Source: Bryobacteraceae bacterium | Lineage (GTDB): Bacteria > Acidobacteriota > Terriglobia > Bryobacterales > Bryobacteraceae | Direction: 5' to 3' | NCBI GenBank assembly: GCA_025350445.1 | Contig: JANXXV010000901.1 | Coordinates: forward strand, 1 to 6,956 | Length of the DNA: 6,956 nt | Part shown: piece by piece, positions 1-6,542 of the stretch | How the letters are laid out: each line of letters begins with the position of its first letter | Numbering within the stretch: position 1 is the first letter of the stretch | Notes under the pieces: model-generated | The model's input: the letters and a program-made list of their open reading frames with translations, nothing else | The model's database searches: none | Told to the model about the DNA's origin: nothing | Program-made: the position numbers and the translations under genes

Positions 1-1
1 G

Positions 2-1273
2 CCGTTGCCGACGTCGAAGAACAACGTCGCGCCGCGATTCGGTTTCGCATGGGATCCGTTTAAAGACAAGAAGACCACCGTCCGCGGAGGGTACGGCTTG
101 TACTATTCCGTCATTGATTTTCAGATTGACTATGTGGTGAACGCGCTAGGTGAGATCAATGGTTTCCGGCAGATCGCTCAAGTGTTGACGACACTCAATG
201 CGGCGAATCCGCTGGCGGTGAATGGTCCGGTGAACGTCTTCCGTTCGCTGCGCGATCAAGGGATCATCGGAATTCCGACACCGAAGAGGCCTATTCTAGC
301 GAGCGACCTCACGCAGTTTGGAATCAATATCACTCAGACCGGACCGAGACCGCCGCTTACCGTGATTTTCCGGAACTCTCCCGACTACCGGAATCCTTAC
401 GCGCAGCAGGCGAGCTTCGGTATCGACCGCGAGTTGACGGCGGGGTTCACGGTGTCCGCCAATTACGTGTTCGTGCGCGGAGCCCACTTAACCACCTCAC
501 GGGACGATAACCTGCTGGCGGCGCCTGTGAATCCGGCCAAGGGCATTCGCGACTGGGGCGTGACGCCGGACAACCCCACCGGCACGAAGTATTTCCGGAA
601 TCCATTATTGTTCCAGGACAACGTTTACGAATCCACTGCCAACTCGTTCTATCACGGACTGATGATCGAGGCGTCGAAACGCTTCAGCACCAGGTTCACG
701 TTCCACGGGAACTACACGTTCAGCAAGGCGATTGATGAGACGGTGGACTACAACAGCGATTTCCAACCGAACGATCAAACCAGCCGGCGCGCGGAGCGGG
801 CGCTGTCGTCCTTCGATCAGCGGCACAAAGTAATTCTGTATGGCGTCCTTCAAAGCGGTGAAGCCCGCGGCAAAATCCGGCAGGGATGGAGCCTGACTCC
901 CATTTATCGTTACAACAGTTCACGCCCCTTCAACCTGCTTGCCTTTACCGAGCTGAATAACGACCGGCACAACACGACGGACCGGCCGTACTTCGCAGGA
1001 CGCAACACAGGCATTGGCCCCAGCTTCTGGACGTTTGACACGCGGATTACGCGCCGGTTTCGCCTCTCTGAAAAAGCGGGCCTGGACGTGATGGCTGAAG
1101 GCTTCAACCTGTTCAACCATCTGAACTACACCAGTGTCAATAACACGGTGGGCAACCTTGCGGGGCCGTTCAATGTGCATGGGCGGGACGATCGTACTCC
1201 GAGTCAGCCGCTCGGGTTCACCGCTGCCGCCGATCCGCGGCGCATCCAGCTCGGCCTTCGCCTGAGTTGGTGA
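2..1273 (+). CDS. TonB-dependent (OAR-like) outer-membrane receptor, C-terminal part, 5' end outside window
   Basis: This is the C-terminal part, about 424 residues, of an outer-membrane beta-barrel of the acidobacterial TonB-dependent receptor family, whose full members are usually near 1,000 residues or more with an N-terminal carboxypeptidase-regulatory-like domain and a plug. The reading frame is open from base 2. The TTG at 5 is internal, not a start, because the text already matches the middle of the family barrel (NNVAPRFGFAWDP, then RGGYGLYYS). Further barrel signatures are NYTFSKAID near nt 712-738, FDQRHKVILYGV near 815-848 and GFNLFNHLNY near 1100-1130. The chain ends RIQLGLRLSW, a last beta-strand with a terminal aromatic residue as expected for BAM-dependent insertion. 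The family is thought to take up large nutrients such as glycans, but the substrate cannot be read here. It converges with the minus-strand operon. Stop TGA at 1271-1273. Confidence 0.9.
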   Translation, partial: PLPTSKNNVAPRFGFAWDPFKDKKTTVRGGYGLYYSVIDFQIDYVVNALGEINGFRQIAQVLTTLNAANPLAVNGPVNVFRSLRDQGIIGIPTPKRPILASDLTQFGINITQTGPRPPLTVIFRNSPDYRNPYAQQASFGIDRELTAGFTVSANYVFVRGAHLTTSRDDNLLAAPVNPAKGIRDWGVTPDNPTGTKYFRNPLLFQDNVYESTANSFYHGLMIEASKRFSTRFTFHGNYTFSKAIDETVDYNSDFQPNDQTSRRAERALSSFDQRHKVILYGVLQSGEARGKIRQGWSLTPIYRYNSSRPFNLLAFTELNNDRHNTTDRPYFAGRNTGIGPSFWTFDTRITRRFRLSEKAGLDVMAEGFNLFNHLNYTSVNNTVGNLAGPFNVHGRDDRTPSQPLGFTAAADPRRIQLGLRLSW

Positions 1274-1393
1274 GGTTGAGTGATGTCCCGGACGGGACTG
1301 CGGTGCTCTTGCTCGACAACATCGGATTCCGATTGCGCCTGGTCCGCCGTCTGGGGGGCTTCACGCCTGTCCAGCTATTTCCTGGACGCGCCA
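1274..1393. terminator. Convergent intergenic gap with three hairpins; possible bidirectional transcription end
   Basis: This 120-nt gap separates two converging genes. It holds three perfect small stems: GTCCC/GGGAC at 1285-1289 and 1294-1298 (loop GGAC), starting 11 nt after the receptor stop codon; ATCGG/CCGAT at 1321-1325 and 1329-1333 (loop ATT); and GTCCAG/CTGGAC at 1369-1374 and 1382-1387 (loop 7 nt), just beyond the stop of the TIGR03790-type gene. None is followed by a T tract on either strand, so a classical intrinsic terminator is not shown. Position between convergent genes makes an end-of-transcript role plausible. Confidence 0.3.
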
Positions 1394-3871
1394 CTATCGG
1401 ACCGCGAGCACCACTCCAGTCTGGCTGGGCGCTCCGCCGACGCTAACTACGATCGGTACCAGACCGGAAGCAATTCCTTCCGGAACGCGCAGATTCACTT
1501 GCAGCAACCCCGCCACCTGGCCCGGAGCGGCCCCCGCGTAGAGAACTTCCGCGTCGATACCGCCCACCTGCACGCTGACCGGCAGCGTTGGTCTTGGAAA
1601 GACTGTTGCCGCAATACGGCCAGTCGATCCCTCCGGACTTGTCTGCCCCTCGCCGGTTGCGAACAGAACCACAACGGATCCCTTGGCCGCCGGACGCGCG
1701 CCGGAGTTCAGCGCATTATCCTGGTTCAGGATTGCGCCTAGGCCGCCGCCGCTGGAGTTCTGCGTGAAGATGCCGGGGGCCGCTCTGGCAATATTCACCA
1801 CCAGTGGATTGGACCGGATGCCGTCTGTTTCAAACGTAACTTCAGTGGAACCGCGTTGCGCCACTTCATACGGAACGATGGCGGCTGCCTGGTTCGCGGA
1901 TGCATACACCAGCGGTGCCGGAAATTCGTCGAATAACACACGCGTCCCTTCAATGTCCGCCGCCACTAATCCTTCGGCGTTCAGCCGCGCGCCTGATAGC
2001 ACCGCCGGGCCCAGGCCTTCGCCGAACAGCGCCACTATTTCACCCGGCGCGATGGGGCCGAGTTGCCCGCTGGCGCCATTGACCACAAAGTTAAGCGCCC
2101 GTGGAGGCAGCGTCGCTCCCTGAAAAATATTCGGTGCGTAGAGCGGATCGCCCACGGCAGTCATCACCCAGTTCAGCGTATTCTGAGCGATGTAGAAGCT
2201 CTCCGCGAAATTGTAGCCGCTCCACAAATGATCGAAGACATTACCGCCGGGCGCGTAGAAATTTGCGAACGGCTCCGTTACCGCCCCCCACGTGGCCGTG
2301 ACGCCTTGTTCCAACATGCGGGGAACCCAATTGCCTCCCCATCGCTTTGTTTCCACGCTCACCAGCGCCGGGTCGGCGTTGACCGGCGTCCGAATCGTGA
2401 TTGCGGTGAACGAAGTCAATTGCGCGCCTACCGCGCCGTTTACAAACCGGTAGGCGTCGCTCGCGCCTCCATACCATCCCCACGCCCACAGCGCGTCCAG
2501 CCCGGCAGCCGGCGGCATATCCCAGGTGTAGTTCTTTGTAGTGTCCGATGTGAAGGCGTCGTCCCAAACCTGCGTTCCCGCTTTGCTGGTGACGGTGAAG
2601 CCATTCAGACGGTAGTTCCAACAGCGCGCGCCCAACGAGATCTTCGTCACGTCAATGGCGGTGCCGGTTGTGTCCGTGCCCTGCGCCAACATCGTTCCGT
2701 TGCGAGATACAGAAAAGCTGCCGTTACGGAGGCTGACCTTCAGTTCCGTCACCGGGTTGAGCGCCTCCGTCATGGTGTTGTTCACTGCCATTTCCGCTTT
2801 GGCGACGCTGGTTCCATTCACGAATTTTTCCAGCGAAATTTTGTCGGCGGTGTTGTATCCGGTGAAGGGTAGGAATGGATACGTCAGCTTGACGTAGGTT
2901 TTCGGATCGGCCGTAGCCAGCGTGACGTAAACGAAATTTCCGAAGTTGTTCAGATTCTCGTTCTTCAGCCTGACGGTCACGTCGCCTTCCTGCAGCGCCT
3001 TGATCGCAAACGAAGTGGTTGCGTCGGTACCCGAAGCATTGACGTAGACGTTCTTTGCGGCGGTATCGTAATAATAAATCGCTGCCGGATGAATCATCAA
3101 TCCGCACAGTGCCTGGCGCTGCGTGTTCAGAACCGTGGCAAAGCCTTTGCTCCTGCTAAGTGCGGAAGCATTGAGGATCTCTTCATCCACGGCGTACTGC
3201 CACTCGGACGGCCCCCGCGTACCCTGGTAATCGAAATAGCCTTTCCCGCTGCTCAGCGTAAGATCGCTCTCGGCGGAGATCGCTTTGTCCACCAGACCCC
3301 TTGCGATCATTGCGCCCGGCCCATCCAGCCGCGAGACAAGGAACATCTTCCAGATGCCGATGGCATCGCGCTGGTCCGACCAGGCCGCGAACTTCGCGGG
3401 CCTGCTGCCCTGCGGCGCAGCGTATGGATTTGCAATCCGCATGGAAAATGTGGATGACGCATACATTCCGGCGAGCAGCGAGTCCACCGCGGGAAGTTGA
3501 TCTCCGGTGATATAGGCTTTCAGCGGAACACCGTAGGTGGGGACGATATACAGGATCCGCCGTTTCATCGCCCCGCCATTGGCTTCGAGGTAAGCCTTCA
3601 CCGGTTTTTCAATCTGGTTCAAATAGTCGGGATACGGAATGGACTCATCGGTGACCGTCGTCAAGTGGAGAATATTAGTCTTGGGAATGCCTCGCTTCCC
3701 GGCGTAGTATTCGCCTACGAAAACACTGGCTCCAGTGGCGCCGGTGCCCGTCTCGGGCTTCATCGCATCGTTTACCAGGATCAGCACCCGGCCGGCTTGC
3801 GGGTGAGGATCGGCCCATACTACGGCAGCCGCAAACAAGAGGGGAGGTACGATTCTAAGATGTCGTCGCAT
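1394..3871 (-). CDS. Secreted TIGR03790-family protein with C-terminal Solibacter-type (TIGR03437) domain
   Basis: 825-residue exported protein of unknown function. Residues 1-20 form a signal peptide (MRRHLR, then a hydrophobic run, VWA/D cleavage site). Residues 27-270 resemble the N-terminal half of TIGR03790 (VLILVND, EYYAGKRGIPKTNIL at 54-68, RRILYIVPTYGVPLKAY at 104-120). Residues 450-582 resemble its C-terminal half (WAWGWYGGASDAY at 462-474, GAVGAQLTSFTA at 479-490, GVTATWGAVTEPF at 523-535, VGDPLYAP at 573-580). Between them, about 275-445 is an apparent insertion whose end (SVSRNGTMLAQGTDTTG at 387-403, LNGFTVTS at 422-429) looks like a LamG/concanavalin-type beta-sandwich. Residues 594-825 are a TIGR03437-type domain (NGASGQLGPIAPGEIVALFG, later LQVNLRVPEG). 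It overlaps the response regulator by 17 nt and has its own GGAG seven nt upstream of ATG, which fixes the start. No catalytic residues are assigned; the family function is not known to me. Confidence 0.9.
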   Translation of the reverse strand: MRRHLRIVPPLLFAAAVVWADPHPQAGRVLILVNDAMKPETGTGATGASVFVGEYYAGKRGIPKTNILHLTTVTDESIPYPDYLNQIEKPVKAYLEANGGAMKRRILYIVPTYGVPLKAYITGDQLPAVDSLLAGMYASSTFSMRIANPYAAPQGSRPAKFAAWSDQRDAIGIWKMFLVSRLDGPGAMIARGLVDKAISAESDLTLSSGKGYFDYQGTRGPSEWQYAVDEEILNASALSRSKGFATVLNTQRQALCGLMIHPAAIYYYDTAAKNVYVNASGTDATTSFAIKALQEGDVTVRLKNENLNNFGNFVYVTLATADPKTYVKLTYPFLPFTGYNTADKISLEKFVNGTSVAKAEMAVNNTMTEALNPVTELKVSLRNGSFSVSRNGTMLAQGTDTTGTAIDVTKISLGARCWNYRLNGFTVTSKAGTQVWDDAFTSDTTKNYTWDMPPAAGLDALWAWGWYGGASDAYRFVNGAVGAQLTSFTAITIRTPVNADPALVSVETKRWGGNWVPRMLEQGVTATWGAVTEPFANFYAPGGNVFDHLWSGYNFAESFYIAQNTLNWVMTAVGDPLYAPNIFQGATLPPRALNFVVNGASGQLGPIAPGEIVALFGEGLGPAVLSGARLNAEGLVAADIEGTRVLFDEFPAPLVYASANQAAAIVPYEVAQRGSTEVTFETDGIRSNPLVVNIARAAPGIFTQNSSGGGLGAILNQDNALNSGARPAAKGSVVVLFATGEGQTSPEGSTGRIAATVFPRPTLPVSVQVGGIDAEVLYAGAAPGQVAGLLQVNLRVPEGIASGLVPIVVSVGGAPSQTGVVLAVR

Positions 3872-3882
3872 TCTCAGGCTCC
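3855..3882 (-). promoter_or_regulatory. Start-stop overlap with ribosome-binding site (translational coupling)
   Basis: On the minus strand the ATG of the TIGR03790-type gene (3871-3869) lies 17 nt inside the end of the response-regulator gene, whose TAG is 3857-3855. A GGAG (3882-3879) stands seven nt before the ATG. The ribosome ending the regulator can reinitiate here, so the two proteins are probably made together. Confidence 0.65.
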
Positions 3883-4568
3883 GCGAGAAATCGATAGCCC
3901 ACGCCCCGCACAGTCACCAGATGCAATGGGCGCGAGGGTTCAATCTCCATATATTTTCGCAGCCTGACGATGAAATTGTCGATGGCGCGCGTGTCGGTGT
4001 CTTCATGGACGCCCCACACCTCTTCGAGCATCGCCTTGCGGGATACGGACTTCCCTTCATGCCGGATCAGATACCGCAACAAGTTCGCCTCCATCAGCGT
4101 GAGCGGCAGTACGCGCTCGCCCACGCGGAGCTCCAGCGTGTTGAAGTTGATTGTCTTGCCTGCGAACTGATAGACGTCGTCCGATCGCGGGCGCATCCAT
4201 TCTTTTCGCCGTAGAAGTCCGCGCAGCCGGGCGAGCAGGATCGCCAACTCAAACGGTTTCGGCAAATAGTCGTCGGTGCCGGCTTCAAACCCCTGAAGAA
4301 CGTCGTCGGCATGATGACGCGCCGTCAGCATCAGCACCGGGATAAACTGTCCTGCTTTGCGCAGTTCCCGCACCACGTGGAAGCCGTCCACACCCGGCAG
4401 CATGACGTCCAGCACTACCGCATCGAAGCGCGACGGATTGCCGGTAAGCAGCCGCAAAGCCTCTTCGCCGTTGTCCACCACCTCCACGCCGTAGCCCTCG
4501 GCCTCGAGATTAAAACGCAACCCCTCCGCCAAGTGCTTCTCATCTTCCACAACCAGAATGGCGCTCAT
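3855..4568 (-). CDS. OmpR/PhoB-family two-component response regulator
   Basis: 237-residue DNA-binding response regulator, normal length for the family. The receiver domain is residues 1-120: acidic pair E8-D9, phospho-acceptor D54 in VVLDVMLPG, T82 in LMLTAR, and K104 in YLPKPFE. The winged-helix output domain is about residues 133-228 (FNTLELRV, LTLMEANLLRYLIRHEG, VWGVHEDTDTRAIDNFIVRLRKYME, VRGVGYRFL). The ATG at 4568 is chosen because MSAILVVEDE is the standard beta-1 start. The frame is open farther upstream (ATG at 4622), but that extension would translate the palindromic spacer into low-complexity residues and then overlap the kinase. No good Shine-Dalgarno sequence is seen: only GGGGG 12 nt upstream, inside a hairpin. 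The partner is the kinase encoded 76 nt upstream. Target genes are unknown; autoregulation and control of the desaturase are plausible but unproven. Confidence 0.95.
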   Translation of the reverse strand: MSAILVVEDEKHLAEGLRFNLEAEGYGVEVVDNGEEALRLLTGNPSRFDAVVLDVMLPGVDGFHVVRELRKAGQFIPVLMLTARHHADDVLQGFEAGTDDYLPKPFELAILLARLRGLLRRKEWMRPRSDDVYQFAGKTINFNTLELRVGERVLPLTLMEANLLRYLIRHEGKSVSRKAMLEEVWGVHEDTDTRAIDNFIVRLRKYMEIEPSRPLHLVTVRGVGYRFLAEPENATTS

Positions 4569-4575
4569 ACGGACG

Positions 4576-4612
4576 GCGGACCCCCTGGTCCGCGCGGGAC
4601 GCCCCGTCCCGC
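4576..4612. repeat. Two back-to-back hairpins in the kinase-regulator spacer (REP-like candidate)
   Basis: Two perfect stem-loops touch each other with no base between them. The first is GCGGACC/GGTCCGC (4576-4582 and 4587-4593, 7 bp, loop CCCT). The second is GCGGGACG/CGTCCCGC (4594-4601 and 4605-4612, 8 bp, loop CCC). A 10-bp perfect palindrome GCCAGCTGGC follows at 4631-4640. Together they fill most of the 76-nt gap between kinase stop and regulator start. In the mRNA they would hide the only G-rich stretch that could act as ribosome-binding site for the regulator. The form fits a dispersed REP/BIME-like repeat, an attenuating structure, or an mRNA-stability element; the window holds only one copy. 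Confidence 0.6.
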
Positions 4613-4644
4613 CAAACTCCATACCCTCGCGCCAGCTGGCTTGC

Positions 4645-5553
4645 TCATTTGGTTGGCGCGCTCGGCAGTTGAATGGTGAAGGTGCTTCCGTGACCCAAGC
4701 CCTCACTTTCGGCGAATGCCCGGCCCCCGTGTTTCTCGGCAATGGAGCGGACGATGAATAAACCCAATCCGGTGCCTTTCACCCGCATCGCTAGCGAGCC
4801 GGGAATACGATAGAAACGTTTGAAAATACGCTTCAACTCGTCATGCGGAATTCCCACGCCCTGATCTTTCACCCGCACCGCAACCCGTTTGGCGTCCACC
4901 TGAACCACCTCCACCACCACGCGCACTTCGTTGCCGGAATACTTGATCGCGTTGTCCAGCAGGTTCGTGAGCGCGGCTTTCAACTCTTCCAGGTCGGCCA
5001 GCACCGTGGGCTTCCCGCCATCCGGCAGCGACACCGTGCCGCGAATCGATTCCGGAGGAAGATGGTGGCGCGTGCGGGCGAGCGTCAGGCACTCGGTAGC
5101 GATCTCGCTCAAATCGACGATTGACCTGTTCAAGTGGGATCGTCCAGTCCGGCCCACTCGCAACACCTGTTCAATCGTGTGCAGCAGCCGGTCGTTATCG
5201 GCCAGCATGATACCGTAAAATTCCTGGCGCTTGGCTTCGTCAATTTCTCTGCGTTGCAACGTCTCCAGATAGAGCCGGATGGAAGCAACCGGAGTTTTCA
5301 ACTCGTGGGTGACCGCGTTTATAAACGTGTCGTGCTGTTCATTCCGGCGGATCTCCCGGACCAGGAAAATGGTATTAAGCACCAAGCCAGCGATGATCGC
5401 CAGGAAGACCAATATCCCCAGGATCAGAAGCGTGATCGACCGCCAACCCAGGATAACGATCCAGCCCACAGTCTGCGTGATGGCTAGAATGCACAGGCAT
5501 ACGCAGAACGTGATGAAGAAGATGATGGACTTGCGATGTCCGCTTACACCCAT
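4645..5553 (-). CDS. Two-helix membrane sensor histidine kinase (HisKA + HATPase_c)
   Basis: 302-residue sensor kinase. Two long hydrophobic helices at about 11-36 and 40-65 are joined by only about four residues, so there is no periplasmic sensor domain, and no HAMP, PAS or GAF domain is visible before the catalytic part. The HisKA domain begins near 73, with phospho-acceptor H83 in NAVTHELKTPVASIRL. The ATPase domain shows the N box (N197, N201 in LTNLLDNAIKYS), G1 (D230 in KDQGVGIP), F box (IFKRFYR 243-249) and G2 (KGTGLGLFIVRS 259-270), then GHGSTF at 287-292. All key residues for activity are present. It resembles intramembrane-sensing kinases in layout. The start ATG (5553) is the first plausible codon and immediately follows a palindrome; no convincing Shine-Dalgarno sequence is seen. 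It probably phosphorylates the regulator encoded downstream. Confidence 0.93.
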   Translation of the reverse strand: MGVSGHRKSIIFFITFCVCLCILAITQTVGWIVILGWRSITLLILGILVFLAIIAGLVLNTIFLVREIRRNEQHDTFINAVTHELKTPVASIRLYLETLQRREIDEAKRQEFYGIMLADNDRLLHTIEQVLRVGRTGRSHLNRSIVDLSEIATECLTLARTRHHLPPESIRGTVSLPDGGKPTVLADLEELKAALTNLLDNAIKYSGNEVRVVVEVVQVDAKRVAVRVKDQGVGIPHDELKRIFKRFYRIPGSLAMRVKGTGLGLFIVRSIAEKHGGRAFAESEGLGHGSTFTIQLPSAPTK

Positions 5554-5583
5554 AATGGTGGCAGCCTAAGGCCTGCCACCATT
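5554..5583. repeat. Perfect 11-bp inverted repeat between desaturase and kinase genes
   Basis: AATGGTGGCAG (5554-5564) and CTGCCACCATT (5573-5583) are exact reverse complements around an 8-nt centre. The element occupies 30 of the 36 nt between the desaturase stop (TAA at 5592-5590) and the kinase start; its last base is directly followed by the kinase ATG on the minus strand. No T run follows, so it is not a normal intrinsic terminator. It could limit kinase translation, protect the desaturase mRNA 3' end after processing, or be a REP-like repeat. Confidence 0.7.
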
Positions 5584-5589
5584 CTAAGC

Positions 5590-6447
5590 TTAAGCGGCGC
5601 GGCGTTCACTGGCGGCGTTCTCAGGTAGTGCCGCCACCTTGACGTTCCTGGCAAAGCCCAGCCGTTGCAGGAAGTTGATCTGAATCCAAGTGATGTCCAG
5701 CTCATACCATGCCAGCCCATGCCGGGCCGAGGTGGGATGAGCATGGTGGTTGTTGTGCCAGCCTTCGCCGAAGGTAAGAATCGCTACCCACCAATTGTTG
5801 CGGGATTCGTCTTTCGTCTGAAACCGGCGCGCGCCCCACATGTGCGTAGCGGAGTTCACCAGCCACGTGGCATGCAAGCCGACGACAACCCGCAGGAAGA
5901 TGCCCCAATATACCATCGGCCAACCGCCGAAAGCAAGTAAAATCAGCCCCAGTATCACCAGCGGAACATAATGATATTGGTTCAGCAGGACGTAGAACGG
6001 ATCTTTCCCGAGGTCGGGAGCGTATCGCGCCATGGCCTGCGTATCGTTGTGTTTAGCGTCGCCGAACATGATCCAGCCCATATGCGCCCAGAAACCTCCC
6101 TCCGTCGGCGAGTGCGGATCGCCTTCCTGGTCGGAATGCTGATGATGCACGCGGTGCGTGGCCACCCAGAAAATGGGTCCGCCTTCCAGTGTGAGCGTGC
6201 CGCAGACGGCCAGAAAATACTCGAAAAAACGAGGTACCTTGTAAGAACGGTGCGTCAGCAGGCGATGGTATCCCATCCCGATGCCGAAGCCAATTGCCAT
6301 CCAGTAAAGAACGGCCGTGATGGCCAGCCTTGTCCAACTGAAGTTGAACAGCGCCGCGATTGCGCCAATGTGGAAAATCACCAGTACAATCGTCGTTACC
6401 CAACTGACCCTGCTGTATCTATTAGCCTTAACCGTTTTCAATGCCAC
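5590..6447 (-). CDS. Membrane acyl-CoA (delta-9 type) fatty acid desaturase
   Basis: 285-residue integral membrane di-iron desaturase of the stearoyl-CoA desaturase-like family, which places a double bond in acyl chains using O2 and electrons, so raising membrane fluidity. Histidine boxes are complete: H61RLLTH66, H98RVHH102 and H231NNHH235. The extra metal-site residues known from animal SCD1 also appear (N198 and H202 in VNSATHMWG, followed by GEGWHNNHHAHP). The family motif DQEGDPHSP is at 106-114. Hydrophobic segments lie near 16-36, 41-58, 75-92, 160-176 and 178-197. There is no cytochrome b5 fusion, so an external electron donor is needed. The start is GTG at 6447, supported by AAGGAG six nt upstream and the usual N-terminal length. 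It is first in a run of four minus-strand genes and lies 36 nt before the histidine kinase. Regiospecificity is inferred from family likeness only. Confidence 0.94.
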   Translation of the reverse strand: MALKTVKANRYSRVSWVTTIVLVIFHIGAIAALFNFSWTRLAITAVLYWMAIGFGIGMGYHRLLTHRSYKVPRFFEYFLAVCGTLTLEGGPIFWVATHRVHHQHSDQEGDPHSPTEGGFWAHMGWIMFGDAKHNDTQAMARYAPDLGKDPFYVLLNQYHYVPLVILGLILLAFGGWPMVYWGIFLRVVVGLHATWLVNSATHMWGARRFQTKDESRNNWWVAILTFGEGWHNNHHAHPTSARHGLAWYELDITWIQINFLQRLGFARNVKVAALPENAASERRAA

Positions 6448-6453
6448 CCGGCG

Positions 6454-6459
6454 CTCCTT
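6454..6459 (-). promoter_or_regulatory. Shine-Dalgarno sequence of the desaturase (decides GTG start)
   Basis: On the minus strand AAGGAG lies six nt before the GTG at 6447-6445. No in-frame ATG is near by, so this near-consensus site settles the non-ATG start. It is the strongest ribosome-binding site of the four minus-strand genes. Confidence 0.8.
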
Positions 6460-6470
6460 AGGATTGCGAA

Positions 6471-6490
6471 GTCGTATCTATCTCTACGAC
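6471..6490. promoter_or_regulatory. Small inverted repeat upstream of the desaturase (possible operator or leader hairpin)
   Basis: GTCGTA (6471-6476) and TACGAC (6485-6490) are exact reverse complements with an 8-nt spacer, 23 nt upstream of the desaturase start codon. A TTGATA on the minus strand (6501-6496) could be a -35 element, with TAGATA (6480-6475) as a poor -10 at a short 15-nt spacing, which would put the repeat over the promoter. Both promoter boxes are weak and the repeat may be chance. Confidence 0.25.
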
Positions 6491-6542
6491 CAGACTATCA
6501 AGGTATCGACGGTTCATTTGTAAGAGTTATGTAATTGCTTTT

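Noticed and set aside
1280..1741. Plus-strand frame just after the receptor stop
   Set aside because: Most of it is antisense to the TIGR03437 domain, and its product has no recognisable features.
2063..2872. Plus-strand open frame of 269 codons opposite the TIGR03790-type gene
   Set aside because: It lies fully antisense to a gene with a signal peptide and recognisable domains; the translation is arginine/proline-rich with no domain, typical of a shadow frame in GC-rich DNA.
4569..4742. N-terminal extension of the response regulator up to 4742 or the ATG at 4622
   Set aside because: The extension translates the palindromic spacer and the kinase C-terminus; the receiver domain begins normally at MSAILVVEDE from 4568.
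5554..5583. Rho-independent terminator between desaturase and kinase
   Set aside because: The stem is strong, but no T run follows on the minus strand and the kinase ATG follows at once.
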